A program made the translations under genes and the position numbers. From Lachnospiraceae bacterium UBA3689 (GTDB lineage: Bacteria > Bacillota > Clostridia > Lachnospirales > Lachnospiraceae), in NCBI GenBank assembly GCA_002371465.1, contig DFIU01000015.1, positions 91,568 to 155,567 of the forward strand: a stretch of 64,000 nt of DNA, given 5' to 3'. Shown piece after piece: positions 50,701-59,415 of the stretch; within the stretch, counting starts at the first letter, position 1, and each line of letters opens with the position of its first letter. Below the pieces are notes generated by a model. That model was not told the DNA's origin, ran no database searches, and saw nothing but the letters and a program-made list of their open reading frames with translations.

Positions 50701-51000
50701 CGTACCGCTGCCGCATAATCAACTGTCGGCGCGAGAGATAACCGATGATCGCGTTTGCTTTTAAGAAAGAGAGGTGAACAACAGTTATGGATTCTGACAA
50801 TTACCGACGATGCAGCTTCTGCCGAAGCAAAAAGACTGCTGTTCATGTCAGGAAAAGGGCAAATTCGGGGATCTGTATCTGAATGGATCAGATGAAGCGG
50901 TTCGTTTGATTGGAATTTTGCTCCGGACTTTGCAAGTGCTTAAGGCAGCGTCTTTCCAGGCAGATTTCGTCGTTTATTGTGCGAAATGAAGGGAGGAAAG
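50701..51000 (+). other. unexplained structured leader of mgtE
   Basis: About 300 bases between the early terminator and mgtE hold no clear gene. Pairing segments include GAACAACAGT with ACTGCTGTTC, GCTTC with GAAGC, and ATCTG with CAGAT. I could not match the M-box magnesium riboswitch core. A tiny frame at 50788 (MDSDNYRRCSFCRSKK, about 31 codons) has a CxxC pair but weak support. Confidence 0.4.
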
Positions 51001-52410
51001 ATGGAAGAAGAAGTACAGGAGTTTAACGTAAGAGAAGCGAAAAACAGGCTTCTTACCTGTCTGCTGAAGAAGCAGTACAAGGAACTGCGGGAGATGACGA
51101 CGGACATGCATCCCGCCGATCTTGCCGCGGTTCTGGAAGATTTTGATGAAAATAACCGCCTGGTTATTTTCCGCCTGCTCAGAAAGGATATCGCCACCGA
51201 GGCATTTACCTATCTGACCGATGAGACGAGAAATGATCTGGTGGAGGGCTTCTCCGATGCCGAGATCGTCAACACGCTGGAAGAGATCAGCCTGGACGAC
51301 GCGGCGGATATGCTGGAGGATATGCCCGCCAGCGTCGTCAAGCGGGTCCTTGCCAAGTCCAGTAAGACGACGCGTGAGAGCCTCAACAAGCTGCTCCACT
51401 ATCCGGAATACAGCGCCGGCTCCATGATGACGCCGGAGTACATCCGTTTCCGGAAGAGCGACCTGGTCGGGGATGCCCTCAATACCATCCGGAAAGAGGG
51501 GAGCGACGCTGAAACCGTCTACACAGGCTTCGTCGTGGACCGCAACCGGCTGCTGGGGGTTGTGTCCGCCAGGGACCTGCTCTTAAGTGATCTGGAGACC
51601 CCTGTCACGGAGATCATGGACGACAACGTCATCACCGTGAAGGTGACGGATGACCAGGAAGACGTCGCCCGCCAGATGCAGAAATACGATTTTAATACCA
51701 TGCCGGTCGTCGATGACGAGGGCATGCTGGTCGGTATCGTCACCATCGACGACGCTGTGGATGTCCTGGTGGACGAGTCCACAGAGGATATGCAGAAGAT
51801 GGCTGCGATCCTGCCGGAGGACCAGGATGCAACTTATTTCGGAACCTCCGTCTGGCAGCATGCCAGACAGAGGATTCCCTGGCTGCTGATCCTGATGTTG
51901 TCCGCGACCTTCACCGGTATGATCACGACCCACTACGAGTCGGCTTTTGCCGCCATTCCCCTTTTGGTGTCCTTCATGCCCATGCTGATGGATACGCCCG
52001 GTAACTGCGGCAACCAGGTCGCGACCCTCATGGTGCGCGGTCTGGCTCTTGAGGAAGTAAAGGTCCGGGACATCGGCCGGGTCGTCTGGAAGGAACTGCG
52101 GGTTTCTCTTACGGTCGGTATGATCCTCGGCTTGGTCAACGGCGCCCGAATCATGATTATGTACGGCGTTTTGAAGCAGCCGCACGACCCCAACGCCCTC
52201 CGCTATGCGGTCGTCGTCAGTATAGCGCTCTTTGTGGCAATTATCATCGCCAAGCTGGTTGGCGCGGTTCTGCCGCTGGGGGCAAAGGCGCTTCATCTCG
52301 ATCCGGCGATTATGGCGACGCCTTTTATCACCACCATTGTCGACGCCTGCTCCCTGGTCGTTTTCTTCCATGTGGCGCAGATCGTCTTCATGTCGGAGAT
52401 TATGGGGTAG
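51001..52410 (+). CDS. mgtE: magnesium transporter MgtE
   Basis: The 469-residue protein has the N-terminal helical superhelix domain (about 15-130, DLAAVLEDFDENNRLVIFRLL), a tandem CBS domain (about 135-260, MMTPEYIRF, NTMPVVDDEGMLVGIVTIDDAVDV) and five membrane helices with the pore signature PGNCGNQVATLMVRGLAL. The cytoplasmic domains act as Mg2+ sensors that close the channel when Mg2+ is plentiful. ATG 51001 follows AAGGGAGG. Its long leader with an early terminator suggests RNA-level control. Confidence 0.95.
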   Translation: MEEEVQEFNVREAKNRLLTCLLKKQYKELREMTTDMHPADLAAVLEDFDENNRLVIFRLLRKDIATEAFTYLTDETRNDLVEGFSDAEIVNTLEEISLDDAADMLEDMPASVVKRVLAKSSKTTRESLNKLLHYPEYSAGSMMTPEYIRFRKSDLVGDALNTIRKEGSDAETVYTGFVVDRNRLLGVVSARDLLLSDLETPVTEIMDDNVITVKVTDDQEDVARQMQKYDFNTMPVVDDEGMLVGIVTIDDAVDVLVDESTEDMQKMAAILPEDQDATYFGTSVWQHARQRIPWLLILMLSATFTGMITTHYESAFAAIPLLVSFMPMLMDTPGNCGNQVATLMVRGLALEEVKVRDIGRVVWKELRVSLTVGMILGLVNGARIMIMYGVLKQPHDPNALRYAVVVSIALFVAIIIAKLVGAVLPLGAKALHLDPAIMATPFITTIVDACSLVVFFHVAQIVFMSEIMG

Positions 52411-52427
52411 TTTCAGGAACAAAAGAA

Positions 52428-52483
52428 AAAGGATTCCGTTTGGATTTGTCTTGGGGGACAGATCCGGGCGGAATCCTTTTTTT
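52428..52483 (+). terminator. intrinsic terminator after mgtE
   Basis: AAGGATTCCG pairs with CGGAATCCTT, with further pairing inside, and ends in seven T residues. Confidence 0.9.
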
Positions 52484-52562
52484 ATGGCTGAGTTTTGCTG
52501 TTACAGTTGTTTTTTGCTCTCTATGGGTGCGGTCGCATCTATACTCATAACTTGTATCAGCA

Positions 52563-53924
52563 TCAGTAAGATTTTCGGAAATTCTTATCCTGGATGATCC
52601 GGGCTGTGATGAGTCCTAAGGGCAGGGTGATGGCGATGACCGCAGCCTTGGCAAAAGCATTGAGCCCCGCATCGGGCTGACCGACTCCGAAGAAATAGAG
52701 GGATTGGTACATGAACATGCCCGGGACCATGATGACGATGGAGGGAACCGTCAGGGCGATTCTGGGATAACCGGTTCGCCTTTCCACCAGACCCGCCATA
52801 AGACCCGCCGCCAGGGCTCCGATGAAGGCGCCGACACCGACCGGCAGGGAGAAGATTTCAACAAGCTCGATCCTTAAAGTGTTGGACAACATACCGAAGA
52901 GGGCGGCGGCAAGAGCCATTTTCCTGGGACTGTTGTAGAGGTAGGAGAAGCCGTAGACTCCGCACCAGCTTGCCAGGATCCGCAGCAGGCAGTAAAGAAC
53001 CGGATGCAGGTGGAGGGGCTCAAAGGGGACCGGATGGAAATGCAGGGCGTAGGCGGCAATCATGCCGGTCGTGGTCGCGACAATGATCATTATGATCGCA
53101 TAGGCGAGCCGCTCAAGTCCCGACCGCATATCCTGCTTGGCAAGATCGATGCCCCCGGTGATCAGCGGAAAGCCCGGTATGATAAAGAGCATGGAGCAGA
53201 TATAGCCCGCCTCCTTTGCCTGGGGGATCTCGACCAGGGATTCAAGAGCCTTGATACAGAGGACGTAGGTGATGCAGGCACAGGCGACGCTGACCGCAAT
53301 GACCGCGTAGAGGGTGATCTTTTTTCGTGCCATGACGGAGCGGATAAACTGACCGACACCGGCTCCGATGAAGGCGCAGATGACTTCAAAGAGACCGCCG
53401 CCCAAAAGGAAACAGAAGCCTCCGCAGGCGAGAGCCGCCGCCAGAGCCAGGCTGATGGGCTTATAGTTGGCCGGTTTTTCGGCGATGTGGTCCAGGATCT
53501 TGTGAAACTGCTCGACGGAGTAGCATTTGGCGTTTTTCTCAAAGACGTCGAGGAAAAGCTCCAGATCGTTTAAACGGTCCGTGTTGATGCCGGCGCTGGG
53601 CAGGGAGAGCGCCTCTGTATAGTGGTGGGCGCCGTCAAAGATGGTGACATTGATGTTGACCAAACCGATGTCGGCGGTACAGGTGATGCCGATCGCGCGG
53701 GAGACCAGGTTCATGGCTTCCCGGACCCGGAAAGCTCCGGTGCCGCAGCCCAGCATCATCAGACCGATGCGGCCCACCAGGGTTGCCTTTTCAGCCGTTG
53801 TGGCACTGACGGCGGGAACTTCCCGATCTGTGTGTCCGGCGACGATGGCATGCCAGCGGATGGGCATGTGATGACGCCGTTCCTGATACTGTCGCTTTTT
53901 TCTCTCTCTGATAGATTCTTCCAT
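52563..53924 (-). CDS. threonine/serine exporter family protein (ThrE-like, fused halves)
   Basis: The 453-residue membrane protein fuses the DUF1212-type ThrE domain (residues about 45-310, RIGLMMLGCGTGAFRVREAM, VNINVTIFDG, then five helices with PGFPLITGGIDL) with a second ThrE_2/DUF3815-type domain (about 320-450, with PSIVIMVPGMFMYQSLYFFG). In many Firmicutes these are two separate genes. Such proteins export threonine and serine or related metabolites. The first 45 residues are a basic cytoplasmic stretch. Confidence 0.85.
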   Translation of the reverse strand: MEESIRERKKRQYQERRHHMPIRWHAIVAGHTDREVPAVSATTAEKATLVGRIGLMMLGCGTGAFRVREAMNLVSRAIGITCTADIGLVNINVTIFDGAHHYTEALSLPSAGINTDRLNDLELFLDVFEKNAKCYSVEQFHKILDHIAEKPANYKPISLALAAALACGGFCFLLGGGLFEVICAFIGAGVGQFIRSVMARKKITLYAVIAVSVACACITYVLCIKALESLVEIPQAKEAGYICSMLFIIPGFPLITGGIDLAKQDMRSGLERLAYAIIMIIVATTTGMIAAYALHFHPVPFEPLHLHPVLYCLLRILASWCGVYGFSYLYNSPRKMALAAALFGMLSNTLRIELVEIFSLPVGVGAFIGALAAGLMAGLVERRTGYPRIALTVPSIVIMVPGMFMYQSLYFFGVGQPDAGLNAFAKAAVIAITLPLGLITARIIQDKNFRKSY

Positions 53925-54183
53925 ACTGCTTACCGGCGGAGGACTTCCGCCTGGCGATCCTTTCTATTTCATGAGATGAGGTTGTCGGAATCGATAGGTA
54001 ATAGACTTGTAATTGATAGGTCCAACCTATCATACCATTGCCCCCACTTTTTCGCAAAATCAATATTAGGGTAGAATTTTGCCAATCCAGAGGACTTGAC
54101 TCATGGAATGGGAAATCATTATACAATGTTACTAACGTCCTGGTCGTAACTGGTGCAGATTGGAAATGTCCCTCCTTCTATGC

Positions 54184-54189
54184 TATAAT
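54184..54189 (+). promoter_or_regulatory. -10 box just before the truncated amidohydrolase start
   Basis: TATAAT (54184-54189) has TTGGAA 18 bases upstream and lies only seven bases before ATG 54197. The expected transcription start coincides with the A of the start codon, giving a leaderless mRNA. Confidence 0.5.
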
Positions 54190-54196
54190 TTATTCT

Positions 54197-54829
54197 ATGC
54201 AGATCATAGAACACGGAACCCTGATCCTGCCGGATGGACGGAAAGAAGCGGACCTGATGGCGGATGCGGGAATTATTAAAGAAATCAGAGACCGAGGCGG
54301 CTTTGAGGGGGCTGACTTTGACGGAGCCTCCCGCATCGACGCGGAAGGCTGTTTTGTCTATCCCGCCTTTATTAACATTGATCCGGTCCATCCCCAAGAG
54401 GATATTAGGTCCTACGGAGCGGATGCCGACCGGGTGCTGCCAAGGCTTAAGGAAGCTTTGGAAAATGGGACCGCCATTACGACTGAGGAACTTTTAAAGG
54501 ACCGCGACTTTTCCCTTCGCTATCGGATCGTCACGGGGCAGGTCAAAAATGTTTTCTCCGTATCGCAAAAGAATCATCGCTGGGAGATCATTATGAAACT
54601 GCTCCAGAATGACCTCGATCCGGTGGGCTTTGCCAGGCTGCTCGCGGAAAATCCCGCCCGGATGCTGGGCGTCTATCCCCAAAAGGGCGCCATTTGCGTC
54701 GGATCCGATGCGGACCTGCTGGTGATCGATCCCAATGTAAACGGGAAGGTCTGCGTCGATCGGGGAGCAGGGAACGTGCGGGAGATCCTTTTTACCAATG
54801 GCTCGATTCGGGCGCTTCTCTTTCATTAA
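54197..54829 (+). pseudogene. amidohydrolase remnant lacking the catalytic barrel
   Basis: The 210-residue product has the N-terminal composite sheet of cyclic amidohydrolases (IIEHGTLILPDGRKEADLMADAGIIKEI, then GCFVYPAFINIDPVHP) and the C-terminal block LAENPARMLGVYPQKGAICVGSDADLLVIDP. About 200-250 residues of the metal-binding TIM barrel are missing. Even the first HxH has become DPVH. The two ends are joined in frame without stops, so it may still make a small protein, but hydrolase activity is not expected. No ribosome site precedes the ATG. The parent family is probably dihydropyrimidinase or dihydroorotase. Confidence 0.7.
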
Positions 54830-54863
54830 ACATTCATGAAATAAAACGGATGGAGGGTGACTT

Positions 54864-56633
54864 ATGGCAGGTTTTGATTTTTCCTTCTGGTCCCTGTTCT
54901 TTAAGCTGGTGTCCGGGCAGACCGGAGATATCAGCAATGTGACCTTCAGACCGCAGAAAGCCCGCTTTGAGGGCGGACCGATCAGGCAGGCGTTTGAGCG
55001 GGCCACGCCCGAAAGCCAGGGGGTCGACTCCCTGCATCTCCTTCATTTTCTGGATGAAATGGCGGATGATCCCGAAGCCAGTCCCCACCATATCATGATT
55101 TTAAGGCACGGCAAGGTGATCCTGGAGTGCAGCTTTGCCCCCTATGAAAAGGGCATGTGGCACATCACCCATTCCATGAGCAAGTCCATCACCGGCATGG
55201 CAGTCGGTCTTGCCATACATGAGGGGAGGCTCCGTCTTGACGAGACGCTCGATGAGATCTTTCCCCAGTATGTCAAACTCTTTGCCCGCCTTCGGCAAAA
55301 ACCGGTCACGGTTCGCAACCTCCTCAATATGACCAGCGAAGTGGAATTTTCCGAAGCGGGAGCCATATCGGGGGACAACTGGCTGGCGGGTTATATGGCG
55401 TCCGCCACCAAATGTGAACCGGGAACCAAATTTGACTACAACAGCATGAACTCCTACATGCTGTCCGCCATCATCCAGGAGCGGACCGGGATGACTCTCT
55501 TCGACTACTTAAAGCCCCGGCTCTTTGACCCGCTGGGCATCGACCAGGTCTTCTGGGAGGAGAGCCCCGAGGGGGTGACCAAAGCGGGTTGGGGTATGTA
55601 TCTGCGCCCGGAGGACGCCCTGAAGCTGGGCTGGCTCTATATGAAGGGCGGCAGGTGGAAGGGCAGACAGATCATTCCCGAGGATTGGGTCCTGGAATCT
55701 ACCAGGATGCAGGCAGACAACGGCAAGTTCGGCTATGGCTACCAGATCTGGATGGAGCAAAGACCGGGCAGCTTTGCCTTCAACGGGCTCTTTGGACAAA
55801 ATGTCATCTGCTGCCCGGACGACGACCTGATTATCATGTGCAATGCCGGCAACCGGGAACTCTTCGCGGGGGGGTCTTTGACCAGCATCTTGCGGAAATA
55901 CTGGGGAGTGGGCTATGAGCCCTCCGCTGCCCCTCTGCCGGAAAATATTATGGCGCACCGCCGTCTTTTGACCAGGGTCGGGCAGTTGGACGGAAGTCTG
56001 CCGGCTCCTCCGCCCAAGCCCAAAATCGGCTGGCAGCTGGTTCTAAAGCCGGTCGAGGTGATCGATCGGACCTATCTGATGGAGACCCTCAAGGGTCATA
56101 CTTTTGTCATGCAGCGCAGGCAGATCGGCATTTTCCCCCTGATCAGCCAGGTCATGCACGTCAACTTTACGGACGGTATTTCCAAAATCGGCTTTGACGA
56201 GGATCCGGACACCTGTTTCGTCATCCTCTTTGAGGAGGGGGAGACCCTGCACCGGATCAGGGTCGGCTTCGACCGGGCTGAGAAGAGTACAGTCGACCTG
56301 CACGGAGATCCCTACCTGGTCGCGGCAAAGGGGAGACTGGCGACGGATGAAAATGGGCGGCTCGCCATCATCCTGGACCTGACCTTCCCCGAGGAGGGGA
56401 TGACCCGTCGGCTCAAGATCTTCTTTGACGGGGACGAGATTGAGGTCAGAGGCAATGAAAAACCCGGGGACGCCGTCGCGGCGGATGCCCTCGAATATAC
56501 CGGCGGCACGGACCGCCCCTTAACCAAACTGCCGATTATCCGCCATATTCTGGAGGGGGGAGGACTGGATTTCATGGATCTGACCGTCCAGTCCACGATG
56601 CACCCCGTCGATTTCGGAAAACTGGAGATGTAA
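54864..56633 (+). CDS. serine beta-lactamase-like hydrolase
   Basis: The 589-residue protein has a class C beta-lactamase fold in residues about 45-340. The catalytic serine lies in HSMSKSITGMAVG, the YxN motif in FDYNSMNSYML, followed by FDPLGIDQVFWEESPEGVTKAGWGMYLRPEDALKLG and a YGYQIWM region. Members act on peptides or esters, rarely on antibiotics. The last 220 residues form a beta-rich domain without a recognised name. No signal peptide is evident, so it is probably cytoplasmic. ATG 54864 follows TGGAGGG. It is followed closely by a DeoC-fold gene. Confidence 0.82.
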   Translation: MAGFDFSFWSLFFKLVSGQTGDISNVTFRPQKARFEGGPIRQAFERATPESQGVDSLHLLHFLDEMADDPEASPHHIMILRHGKVILECSFAPYEKGMWHITHSMSKSITGMAVGLAIHEGRLRLDETLDEIFPQYVKLFARLRQKPVTVRNLLNMTSEVEFSEAGAISGDNWLAGYMASATKCEPGTKFDYNSMNSYMLSAIIQERTGMTLFDYLKPRLFDPLGIDQVFWEESPEGVTKAGWGMYLRPEDALKLGWLYMKGGRWKGRQIIPEDWVLESTRMQADNGKFGYGYQIWMEQRPGSFAFNGLFGQNVICCPDDDLIIMCNAGNRELFAGGSLTSILRKYWGVGYEPSAAPLPENIMAHRRLLTRVGQLDGSLPAPPPKPKIGWQLVLKPVEVIDRTYLMETLKGHTFVMQRRQIGIFPLISQVMHVNFTDGISKIGFDEDPDTCFVILFEEGETLHRIRVGFDRAEKSTVDLHGDPYLVAAKGRLATDENGRLAIILDLTFPEEGMTRRLKIFFDGDEIEVRGNEKPGDAVAADALEYTGGTDRPLTKLPIIRHILEGGGLDFMDLTVQSTMHPVDFGKLEM

Positions 56634-56639
56634 ACGTAC

Positions 56640-57305
56640 ATGAACGAGAAAATCAAAGAACTTTTCAGCCGCGTCGAGCATCGAAGCAGCCGGCCCCTGA
56701 TCCAGATGGCAGACGCCCGCCGCGTCGCGGACCAGGCTATGTTCTATGGGACTGCGGCAGTGGCCCTTCCCGCCTCCTATGTCCAGGTAACCAAGCGGTA
56801 TGTGGGTACACGTACCAGGGTTATCGCGGAACTGGGCCAGGGCTGCGGCTTTGACACGTCGGCGGCTAAGGCTTTTTTAGCGGCGGACGCCCTGAAACAT
56901 GGGGCGGACGGAGTCGCGATAGCAGTCAATGCAGGCTGGATCAGGGATGAAAGATGGGCGGACCTTGAGGCTGAGATGGCCATGGTCAAGGATGTCTGCG
57001 GCAGCCGGACCCTGGAGGCTGTCATCGGATCCCGGGACCTGACAAAAGAGGAGCAAATCAGGCTCTGCCGCGCCCTGTCAGAAGCCGGAGTGGATGGGGT
57101 CAGAATTTCCGTCCCGGAAGGGAAGGCGGGCCTTGATGAGATCGGTCTTTGGCACAGCTACAAAGCTAAAGGTCTCCTTATCTGTGCCGACGGAGACGTG
57201 ACGTCCTTTACCGGGGCGGAGGAGAGACTGCAGGCAGGGGCGGACCGTCTGGTCACGGGCAGCCTGGCAGACCTTTTTAAGCAGCTTACGTCCGACGGCA
57301 ATTAA
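56640..57305 (+). CDS. DeoC-fold protein lacking aldolase catalytic residues
   Basis: The 221-residue protein aligns with deoxyribose-phosphate aldolase over its length (HGADGVAIAVN, KEEQIRLCRALSEAGVDGVRIS, ERLQAGADRLVTGS). The three catalytic positions are changed: the Asp of the EVDMVIN region is Ala93, the Schiff-base Lys of VKTSTG is Arg155, and the assisting Lys of VKASGG is Cys182. Deoxyribose 5-phosphate cleavage is therefore unlikely. It may be a sugar-phosphate binding protein or have another reaction. It starts six bases after the beta-lactamase-like gene, so both are one transcript. Confidence 0.7.
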   Translation: MNEKIKELFSRVEHRSSRPLIQMADARRVADQAMFYGTAAVALPASYVQVTKRYVGTRTRVIAELGQGCGFDTSAAKAFLAADALKHGADGVAIAVNAGWIRDERWADLEAEMAMVKDVCGSRTLEAVIGSRDLTKEEQIRLCRALSEAGVDGVRISVPEGKAGLDEIGLWHSYKAKGLLICADGDVTSFTGAEERLQAGADRLVTGSLADLFKQLTSDGN

Positions 57306-57336
57306 GGATCAAAGACCAGAGGAAGTTGGAACTTTT

Positions 57337-59196
57337 ATGGCACAGATAAGCAATATCATGAATCTGGAACATGTCAGCAAGGCTTATGTTTCAAGGGTCC
57401 TGCTCCACGACTGCACGCTGGGCATCTCCGCCCGCGACAAGATCGGCGTGATCGGGATCAACGGGACCGGCAAATCGACCCTTCTGCGGCTGGCTTCGGG
57501 CGAGATCAGCCCGGATCAGGGGCAGGTCACCAAGGGAAATGATCTTCGGATCTCCTACCTGCCTCAGACGCCGGAATTTGATCCGGACCGGTCAATCCTT
57601 GAAAATGTCAGTTCCCTGGTGGAGGGCAAGTCGGATCACTGGGACACAAAAGGGGAGGTCCGCGCGACCCTGCCCAAATTCGGGATACCGGATCCGGACC
57701 TGCCGGCAGATGTCTTAAGCGGCGGACAGAAGAAGCGGGCAGCTCTGGTGGCGGCGATCCTGACCCCCTCGGATCTGCTGATCCTGGATGAGCCGACCAA
57801 CCATCTGGACAACCAGATGGCGGACTGGCTGGAGGATTATCTTAAGGCCTATCGGGGAGCCCTCCTGATGGTGACCCACGACCGCTACTTCCTCGACGCC
57901 GTCACCAATACGATTGTGGAACTGGACCGGGGGCAGGCCTACCGCTATGAGGCGAACTATTCCCGCTATCTGGAACTTAAGGCGGAGCGGCTGGAGAGCG
58001 CCAAGGCGGCGGAGCGGAAGGCAGCAGCCCTCTACCGCAAGGATCTCGCCTGGATGCAAAGGGGGGCGAGGGCGCGGTCGACCAAGCAAAAGGCGCATAT
58101 CCAGCGTTTTGAAGCCTTAAGGGACCGGGACCGGATCGTTGAGGATAGAAATGTCGAGCTGAGTTCCCTGGCTTCCCGCCTGGGCGGCAAGACCATCGAG
58201 GTGGACGGCATCTCCAAATCCTACGACGGAAGAGTCCTTTTTCACGATTTTTCCTACATCTTTTTAAAGACGGATCGGATCGGCATCATCGGACCCAACG
58301 GCTGCGGCAAGTCGACTTTGCTTAAGTGCGTGACCGGTTTGCTTAAGCCCGATGAGGGGACGGTCGACATCGGGCAGACCGTGAAGATCGGCTATTTTTC
58401 TCAGGAAAATGAGGGACTGGATCTTACAGCCCGGGTGATCGACTACGTTCGGGACGCGGCGGAGTATATCCGGACGCCGGAGGGTCTTATCAGCGCCTCT
58501 GCCATGTGCGAACGCTACCTCTTTGACAGCGAGATGCAGTACGCGCCGATTGAGAAGCTGTCGGGAGGCGAGAAGCGCCGCCTGTTTTTACTGAGAACCT
58601 TAATGACGGCTCCTAATGTCCTCATCCTGGATGAGCCGACCAACGACCTGGATATCCAGACCCTGCAGATCCTGGAGGATGAGCTGGACCATTTTGCGGG
58701 CATCGTCATTACCGTATCCCACGACCGGTATTTCCTGGACCGGGTCGTGAGCCGCATCTTCAGCTTTGAAGCGGACGGGACGATCCGGATGAGTGAGGGC
58801 GGCTATGAGGAGTACCTGGAGCATCGGCTCCGTGACGGCATCGCGGAAGATACCAGCCGGGTGCCGGCAAGAGGGGGCGTCATCGGCGGCAAGCTAAGCT
58901 CTTCCAACCCGGAAACTTCCGAGGGAAAGTCGGATTGGGAAGAACAAAAGAAGGCCCGCAGGCAGCAAAAGACCAGGCTCTCCTATAAAGAGGAGCGGGA
59001 ATGGGAGACCATCGAGGAGAAAATTAACCAGCTGGAGATAAGGTCTAAGGAGCTGGAGGCAAGCATGGAGGAGGCGGCATCGTCCTATACCGAGCTTGCC
59101 AGGCTGACCGGGGAAAAGGCTAAGGTGGATGAGGAACTTGACGCCAAGCTGGAGCGCTACCTGGAGCTTCAGGACCTGGTCGATTCCCTGTCGTAA
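57337..59196 (+). CDS. ABC-F family ATPase
   Basis: The 619-residue protein has two ABC domains without membrane parts: Walker A GINGTGKST and GPNGCGKST, signatures LSGGQKKRA and LSGGEKRRL, and Walker B LLILDEPTNHLD and VLILDEPTNDLD, joined by the P-site tRNA-interaction linker rich in Arg/Lys/Glu. A C-terminal coiled coil (about 530-619) matches Uup/YdiF-type members. ABC-F proteins act on the ribosome in translation control or antibiotic protection. The linker is of housekeeping type, so resistance is not inferred. ATG 57337 has only a weak GGAAGTTGG upstream. Confidence 0.92.
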   Translation: MAQISNIMNLEHVSKAYVSRVLLHDCTLGISARDKIGVIGINGTGKSTLLRLASGEISPDQGQVTKGNDLRISYLPQTPEFDPDRSILENVSSLVEGKSDHWDTKGEVRATLPKFGIPDPDLPADVLSGGQKKRAALVAAILTPSDLLILDEPTNHLDNQMADWLEDYLKAYRGALLMVTHDRYFLDAVTNTIVELDRGQAYRYEANYSRYLELKAERLESAKAAERKAAALYRKDLAWMQRGARARSTKQKAHIQRFEALRDRDRIVEDRNVELSSLASRLGGKTIEVDGISKSYDGRVLFHDFSYIFLKTDRIGIIGPNGCGKSTLLKCVTGLLKPDEGTVDIGQTVKIGYFSQENEGLDLTARVIDYVRDAAEYIRTPEGLISASAMCERYLFDSEMQYAPIEKLSGGEKRRLFLLRTLMTAPNVLILDEPTNDLDIQTLQILEDELDHFAGIVITVSHDRYFLDRVVSRIFSFEADGTIRMSEGGYEEYLEHRLRDGIAEDTSRVPARGGVIGGKLSSSNPETSEGKSDWEEQKKARRQQKTRLSYKEEREWETIEEKINQLEIRSKELEASMEEAASSYTELARLTGEKAKVDEELDAKLERYLELQDLVDSLS

Positions 59197-59230
59197 CATT
59201 TTCCTGTTCGGGAAAAATGTCCGGCGGGGA

Positions 59231-59259
59231 TTGACGGATAGTATATGAAGTGCCATAAT
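59231..59259 (+). promoter_or_regulatory. promoter of the gltB leader
   Basis: TTGACG (59231-59236) and CATAAT (59254-59259) are separated by 17 bases, 60 bases before the leader hairpins of gltB. Confidence 0.7.
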
Positions 59260-59318
59260 ACCATGCATAAACAATTTGCATAGTAATGGAAGGTCCGACG
59301 GAGGATCAGAATGTATGG

Positions 59319-59375
59319 GCAGCAACGGGGCTGCACTCTTTTTGAGTGCGTCTTGTTGCTGCTTTTCTTTTTCTT
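59319..59375 (+). promoter_or_regulatory. gltB leader: A1/G4 hexaloop hairpin overlapping a terminator
   Basis: GCAGC-AACGGG-GCTGC (59319-59334) is a hairpin with a six-base loop, A at position 1 and G at position 4. The same GCAGCAAC pairs with GTTGCTGC (59355-59362) in a terminator followed by T-rich sequence, with GCACTC-TTTTT-GAGTGC as inner stem. A second hexaloop candidate just upstream, GGTCC-GACGGA-GGATC (about 59292-59307), has G4 but not A1. Confidence 0.72.
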
Positions 59376-59415
59376 AGGAGGCGGACCGATTTTTTTAGGA
59401 CTAAGGAGGATTGTC

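Noticed and set aside
50788..50883. Micro-gene with a CxxC pair resembling the ClpX zinc finger start
   Set aside because: The second cysteine pair is missing, the ribosome site spacing is long, and the frame stops after about 31 codons.
50701..50960. M-box magnesium riboswitch upstream of mgtE
   Set aside because: The GGTGAGGCTCC and GACGCCAATGGG core segments are not present; only a loose GGTGA match is seen.
57337..59196. Antibiotic-resistance ABC-F protein
   Set aside because: The linker and C-terminal coiled coil look like the housekeeping Uup/YdiF type; nothing specific for resistance subfamilies is visible.
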